NCBI RefSeq assembly: GCF_002288925.2
Contig: NW_022098069.1
Location: 81,435,376-81,499,375 of the forward strand
Length of the DNA stretch: 64,000 nt
Direction of reading: 5' to 3'
Source of the DNA: Delphinapterus leucas
Taxonomy: Eukaryota; Chordata; Mammalia; Artiodactyla; Monodontidae
A program made the translations under genes and the position numbers. Position 1 is the first letter of the stretch; every line of letters begins with the position of its first letter. The notes under the pieces were generated by a model that saw only the letters and a list, made by a program, of their open reading frames with translations, made no database searches and was not told where the DNA came from. Shown here piece after piece: positions 59,651 to 64,000 of the stretch.

Positions 59651-60530
59651 GTAAGGCAGAGATGATTTGGATAGCATTAAGTGGGAAGGAGTAGGGAGAA
59701 GTAAGGAATTAAAAATGGGATAAAATAATTAACAGTAAGTATTCTCAGAAAGACAGAGATTACTACCTGATGGCAGAAAGAAGGACAAGATTAAGTGAGG
59801 GTGGTCAAGAGTCTACATTTTTAAAATACAGTGGGTCGTGAATCCTAATAATATTGATGAACAAACTTGTGTGATTTTTTTCCTTTAACAAAGCATCTCT
59901 AGAATTCAAGCTTAATGCCTACTTTAGTTATTCTTCTAATTTTCTAAACTTATATTTTTAACCATGGTTTCACATTTGTATCACCACCCACTCATACAGT
60001 TACAGATATTTCCAAGATGTTTTAAATCCTTTGATATCTTAGAGATCTCTAATACTTGAAAGAATAAGAAAGATGTGAGGCAATAGTAAGAGTGAGGCTC
60101 ACTCCAAAGCGAGTGGATTAGTCTCCTCTTTACCTGCCTAGCCACAGAACAGGAATGTCATCTCCTTTCTGAGATGCGATTGATGGTACTATGGAAATGG
60201 CAGTCGTTCAAATAAGACACAAAGTCCTATCTGGCTAGTTCATTGCATACATACACTCACACAAACTAATGTCTTCCTATTTAGGGATTAACCAAATCAA
60301 ATAATCAAATTAGATTCTTTTTCTATTTTAGAAATGTCTTGAAATCCTGAACACTTGGGGAAAAAAGAGAATGATAATTATTCAACGGGATAATTTAAAA
60401 CAAAGTACTTACCAAGGGCAACATCAAGGGGAATGATGTTTTCAGGTGACCATAGGCAAAAAGTCTCCTAAAATATTTTATTATAGCCCAAAGAACACAT
60501 CTGACATGTATTTAAGCAATACCTGTTCCA
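59651..60530. other. Unassigned DNA
   Basis: Nothing recognised. Confidence 0.4.
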
Positions 60531-60540
60531 TAAATTCATT

Positions 60541-60894
60541 TTTTAATATAAATTTATTTATTTATTTTTGGCTGCATTGGGTCTTTGTTGCTGCGTGTGG
60601 GCTTTTCTCTAGTTGCGGCAAGTGGGGGCTGCTCTTTGTTTTAGTGTGCGGGCTTCTCATTGCAGTGGCTTCTCGTTGTGGAGCACGGACTCTAGGCGTG
60701 CGGGCTTCAGTAGTTGTGGCATGCGGGCTCAGCAGTTGTGGTTCGTGGGCTCTAGAGCGCAGGCTCAGTAGTTGTGGCGCATGGGCTCAGTTGCTCCGCG
60801 GCATGTGGGATCTTCCCGGGCCAGGGCTTGAACCCGTGTTCCCTGCATTGGCAGGCAGATTCTCAACCACTGCGCCACCACTTTAGGGAAGTCC
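60541..60894 (-). mobile_element. CHR-type SINE, long-body subtype
   Basis: A tail with TTTA units, 'ttggctgcattgggtctttgttgctgcg', modular body and 5' end near 60894. A short insertion ('cttta') splits the terminal 'ccaccagggaagtcc'. Flanking taaattc (60531-60537 and 60895-60901) is a probable TSD. The 146-codon plus-strand frame (60446-60886) is SINE sequence. Confidence 0.95.
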
Positions 60895-60954
60895 TAAATT
60901 CTTCATTATGTTAATTATAATCACATAATTAGGTAGTTAACTACTTTCATTTAG

Positions 60955-61275
60955 ACCCTTGCTACTCTTAGTATGGTTTATGGACCAGCAGTCTTTTCTA
61001 GAAACTTAGAAATATAGGGTCTCAGGCTTCAACTCAGAGTTTCTGAATTAGCATCTATAGTCTGATAAAATCCACAGGTGATTTTTATATACGAGTAAGT
61101 GTGAAGCACATAAATCTAGACTAGTTTCTCAATGCATGTTTCATATCAGAGTCACAAGGTATATAAAATATAGCAATGCCCAGGGTTTACCAATAGAGAT
61201 TTTATTTAATTCATCTTGAGTGGGACACTAGCATGAGTACTTTTTAAGTTTCTCACGTGATTCTGTTGTACAGCC
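60955..61275 (+). mobile_element. Two adjacent ancient hAT/MER5-like elements
   Basis: The first (60955-61112) reads 'ctcttagtatggtttatggaccagcag...cagagtttctgaattagcatctatagtctgataaaatccacaggtgattt'. The second (61125-61275) reads 'tttctcaatgcatgtttcatatcagagtcac...gcaatgcccagggttt...gtactttttaagtttctcacgtgattctgttgtacagcc'. Both follow the short Charlie-type non-autonomous elements common in mammals. Confidence 0.65.
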
Positions 61276-63808
61276 AGTGTTAATAACAACTGATCAAGAT
61301 AAGCAAAATGGGTAACTTTTGAGAAACAAACTTTTGCTTAAAAATAGCTAAAATCTCTTTCCTCCAAGAATTGAGCTTATCACAATGAGATACTGACATT
61401 TAGACAAAATTGAGAAAGATATCTTTTATCACAAACCAGAGCAAACATCCTCACCATTAAGGAAACAGGCTGGTATAAGGGGGATGCTCTTATGCAAGAA
61501 GGGATCTGGATGAGGAACACCGGAGGGAGACAGTGCACAAATAGGGAGATGCATTGATAAAGTTGAGTTCTCGTAAGTCAGTCAACAGAGTAGATAGAAA
61601 TAGAATCTGGAACTATCTAAGCATTTTAGAGGCAGAGAACAAGTCATTACCGAGTTTGGAATAAGACAAAATTCAAACTATACACACACACACACACACA
61701 CATATATATATTCATAACCAAGATCCATAGGGAAAAAATAGCAAAAGAGGAAGGCAGTTGGTCAAAGAAGAAAAATAACCAGGAACCAAAATATTCACCA
61801 ATGAGTCCTAGATTTTCTGGTTAATTTCTAGTTTTGACAGTAAATTTTTTATTGGTTTATTTTGAGGTATTTTGTCCGTCTTCTAGTTTCTGCATGGGCA
61901 AAGACCAATTCCAGCTGTAAATAGCTCAGAACCACAGATGGAGGCAAAAAATATTTGCACAGATTTGGAGCAGAGAGATTGGGGATGGGAATACCAAGCT
62001 AAGTCATCCCATGTCACCTTTCATTTCATTGAGTGACTCGAGCCTGGGCGTTCTCCCTTCTGAGTTAGTTGAAGTGCGCTCATGATGTTCATCACTGTAA
62101 CACTAGCCATTTTATATACGTGTTAAGTAATGTATAAATGGTGAAAATTAATGTTTTACATAAACGTTGCCCATTTGGTTAGATAGATGTAATTTCGTAG
62201 GTTTGGGTAATGACTTACAGATGTGTGGAAGGAGAGACAGGTCTTCATTGTTACTCTTATTGTTGACGCCTTTACTAAAACCTTTGTTGATTTGCATTTA
62301 GTCACATATTTCCAAAGTGGTAATTAAAAGTAAATAAAATTAACAGTCAAATAATCCAATACAAGCTAAAGAATCCACATAATTCATAAATGAATTCCTA
62401 GTAAAGTAACAGGCAATAAAACTTTCATACTCTCTTTTAAAAAGATAATCAAAGTTCCCTTTTTGTTTCTATACCAATAAGAATTTTTAATGTATTTATA
62501 GGGACTGCATGTGTGAGAAAAGACAGATTAGACATAGCGAGAAGTCTTCTTTTGTAAATGAAAGACTGAGATATTTACAGAATTACTGACTTAAAAAAAA
62601 ATGTTTGCAATGTTGCAGAGCCTGTTTTTGCCATAATTTAAAGATATGGTAGACAGACTTTACTAATAATTTTCAGGTGGGTCAAAATCATTGTTGATAT
62701 AGGCCAATATGGTGTCTGCTCTAGCTCCAGGTAAAAATCTGCTAAAGTCAGGATTATAACATCTAAATATTAAGGACATTTCTGAAATATCAAACGCTTC
62801 TTAGGTAATCCATTCTGAATGAGTCACTGAAAAAGATACTTTTTCTGGAAGCTGATTCAATACTTAGCTGTAAGTAAATTAAACTGAAAATCCCTATAAC
62901 ACTGGAAAATATTTTAATTTATCATTTTCATTTATTTTAAGAATCACAATATTAGCAGAAATGAAAATGTTTGAAAGTTACTTCTGCAGTGTTTGGAATT
63001 CTTAATGAAATTCTTAAGCAGCCATAGGCAATTATAGTTATACTTCTCATTGGAAACCTAATCCTACGTGATCATTTTACAGAACAGAACATTTAATCTG
63101 TAAGGTCTTTTTTAACCATAAAATGCTGTCTGTTTCTGGAAAGTATGTATGATTGAAAAAACCGAGATATAATTTCTCATTTTGATAAAACTTGACTCTT
63201 TTCAACAATCAGGTCTACATTCTGTCTCATTTTGGATGAGGATAAAACCTTTTCTGCCCTGCCTTTTCCACTCTCCCCTTCCTTTTTCTGATCCTTTAAA
63301 GTTTTTCAGTGAAATATACTTTTAAACTTATTATGCTTTTTGAGCCTCTCCTCTGGCATATTCATACCAAAGTATTTCTCCTTCTTCTAAATTTCAGCTT
63401 AAACCCACAAAGTCAACCCTTCCTTTACTTATGGCAAGCCAGAAATGAAATTAGTATTGGGAAGTTTTCTTTTCGAGTAAGATAAGAATTTCATAGTTTC
63501 TTCCTTTGGTTGTACAATGAACACCTCTGGGACTTTTTTGGTTACCTGCTGAAGAATGATTTAGATCTTGAATAGCAGTGTTTTCGATCACTAAAGGAAA
63601 CGCTGTGATTATTGTGGGCTGTATAACACTCTGTTTTTCTACTGAAATACTTTTAAATTGATTTCAGAATTGGAAAGCTAGGTGGGCTCTCCCATGTTCG
63701 ATAAACTCTGTAACTTAAGTAGGTCTGTAAATGTGATGGTAGATTCATTTAAGAAACCAACAAAACTCATAACAAAAAAAGGAGATTGATAATAAAAGAA
63801 ATATAGTC
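61276..63808. other. Mostly unassigned DNA
   Basis: About 2.5 kb with no recognised gene or transposon apart from the dinucleotide tract at 61681-61711. Confidence 0.4.
61681..61711 (+). repeat. (AC)n(AT)n microsatellite
   Basis: About ten AC dinucleotides followed by four AT dinucleotides. Confidence 0.95.
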
Positions 63809-64000
63809 GGGCTTCCCTGGTGGCGCAGTGGTTGAGAGTCCGCCTGCCAATGCAGGGGACACGGGTTCGTGACCCAGTCCGGGAGGATCCCACATGCCGC
63901 AGAGCGGCTGGGCCCGTGAGCCATGGCTGCTGAGCCTGCACGTCCGGAGCCTGTGCTCCGCAATGGGAGAGGCCACAACAGTGAGAGGCCCGTGTACCGC
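63809..64000 (+). mobile_element. CHR-type SINE, young copy cut by window end
   Basis: It runs from gggcttccctggtggcgcag through the B box region ('ggttcgtgaccc', one change) to 'gaggcccgtgtaccgc' at the last base. The A-tail and TSD lie beyond the window. The minus-strand frames at 63678-63978 are SINE artefacts. Confidence 0.96.

Noticed and set aside
60446..60886. 146-codon plus-strand frame, Cys/Gly/Ser-rich
   Set aside because: Most of it is the antisense of a long-body CHR SINE.

Overview
The window reads as non-coding, repeat-dense DNA from a cetacean, probably a toothed whale. The key evidence is at least a dozen tRNA-derived SINEs of the cetartiodactyl CHR type. Many are young, with nearly identical bodies, intact A-tails and clear target-site duplications (TSDs). 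The window also holds cetartiodactyl-type LINE-1 (L1) sequence and a background of ancient mammalian repeats (L2, MIR, hAT, old L1, solo LTRs). I find no host protein-coding exon, RNA gene, CpG island or CRISPR array that I can defend. The long reading frames are explained by SINEs, decayed L1 ORFs or L2 sequence.

Layout. 1-2105 is the 5' part of an L1 on the minus strand. 2.1-9.1 kb is mostly unassigned DNA with an LTR-like element split by an L1 tail, an L2 scrap, a 1 kb L1 3' fragment and a 100-N assembly gap that opens inside a SINE. 9.1-13.5 kb carries four SINEs and one L1 tail. 13.5-28.5 kb is largely single-copy-looking DNA with scattered MIR, L2, old L1, an LTR and three SINEs. 28.5-30.9 kb contains a 297-bp segment present twice at about 98% identity; the second copy sits inside an older hAT element. 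33.5-37.7 kb has two long same-strand L2 copies. 38.16-43.87 kb is a full-length L1 on the minus strand with a 13-bp TSD and a CHR SINE in its reverse-transcriptase region; it appears to interrupt an older L1. 44.5-45.9 kb holds a 54-bp minisatellite, about 1 kb of sequence I cannot assign and a polypurine tract. 46.2-46.6 kb looks like a solo LTR. 50.3-53.5 kb is a patchwork of old L1 fragments. 53.5-64 kb is mainly unassigned DNA with four more SINEs, MIRs, hAT fragments and a GGGA/GGAA tract.

Nothing here works together as an operon or pathway. The relationships visible are nesting and order of insertion. The most unusual signals are the 297-bp templated duplication, the SINE whose A-tail and target site are repeated three times (27.3 kb), the L1-SINE read-through frames and the unassigned 44.5-45.7 kb block. 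I did not find a convincing undescribed biological system. Family names come from pattern recognition alone; no alignment or database search was possible.
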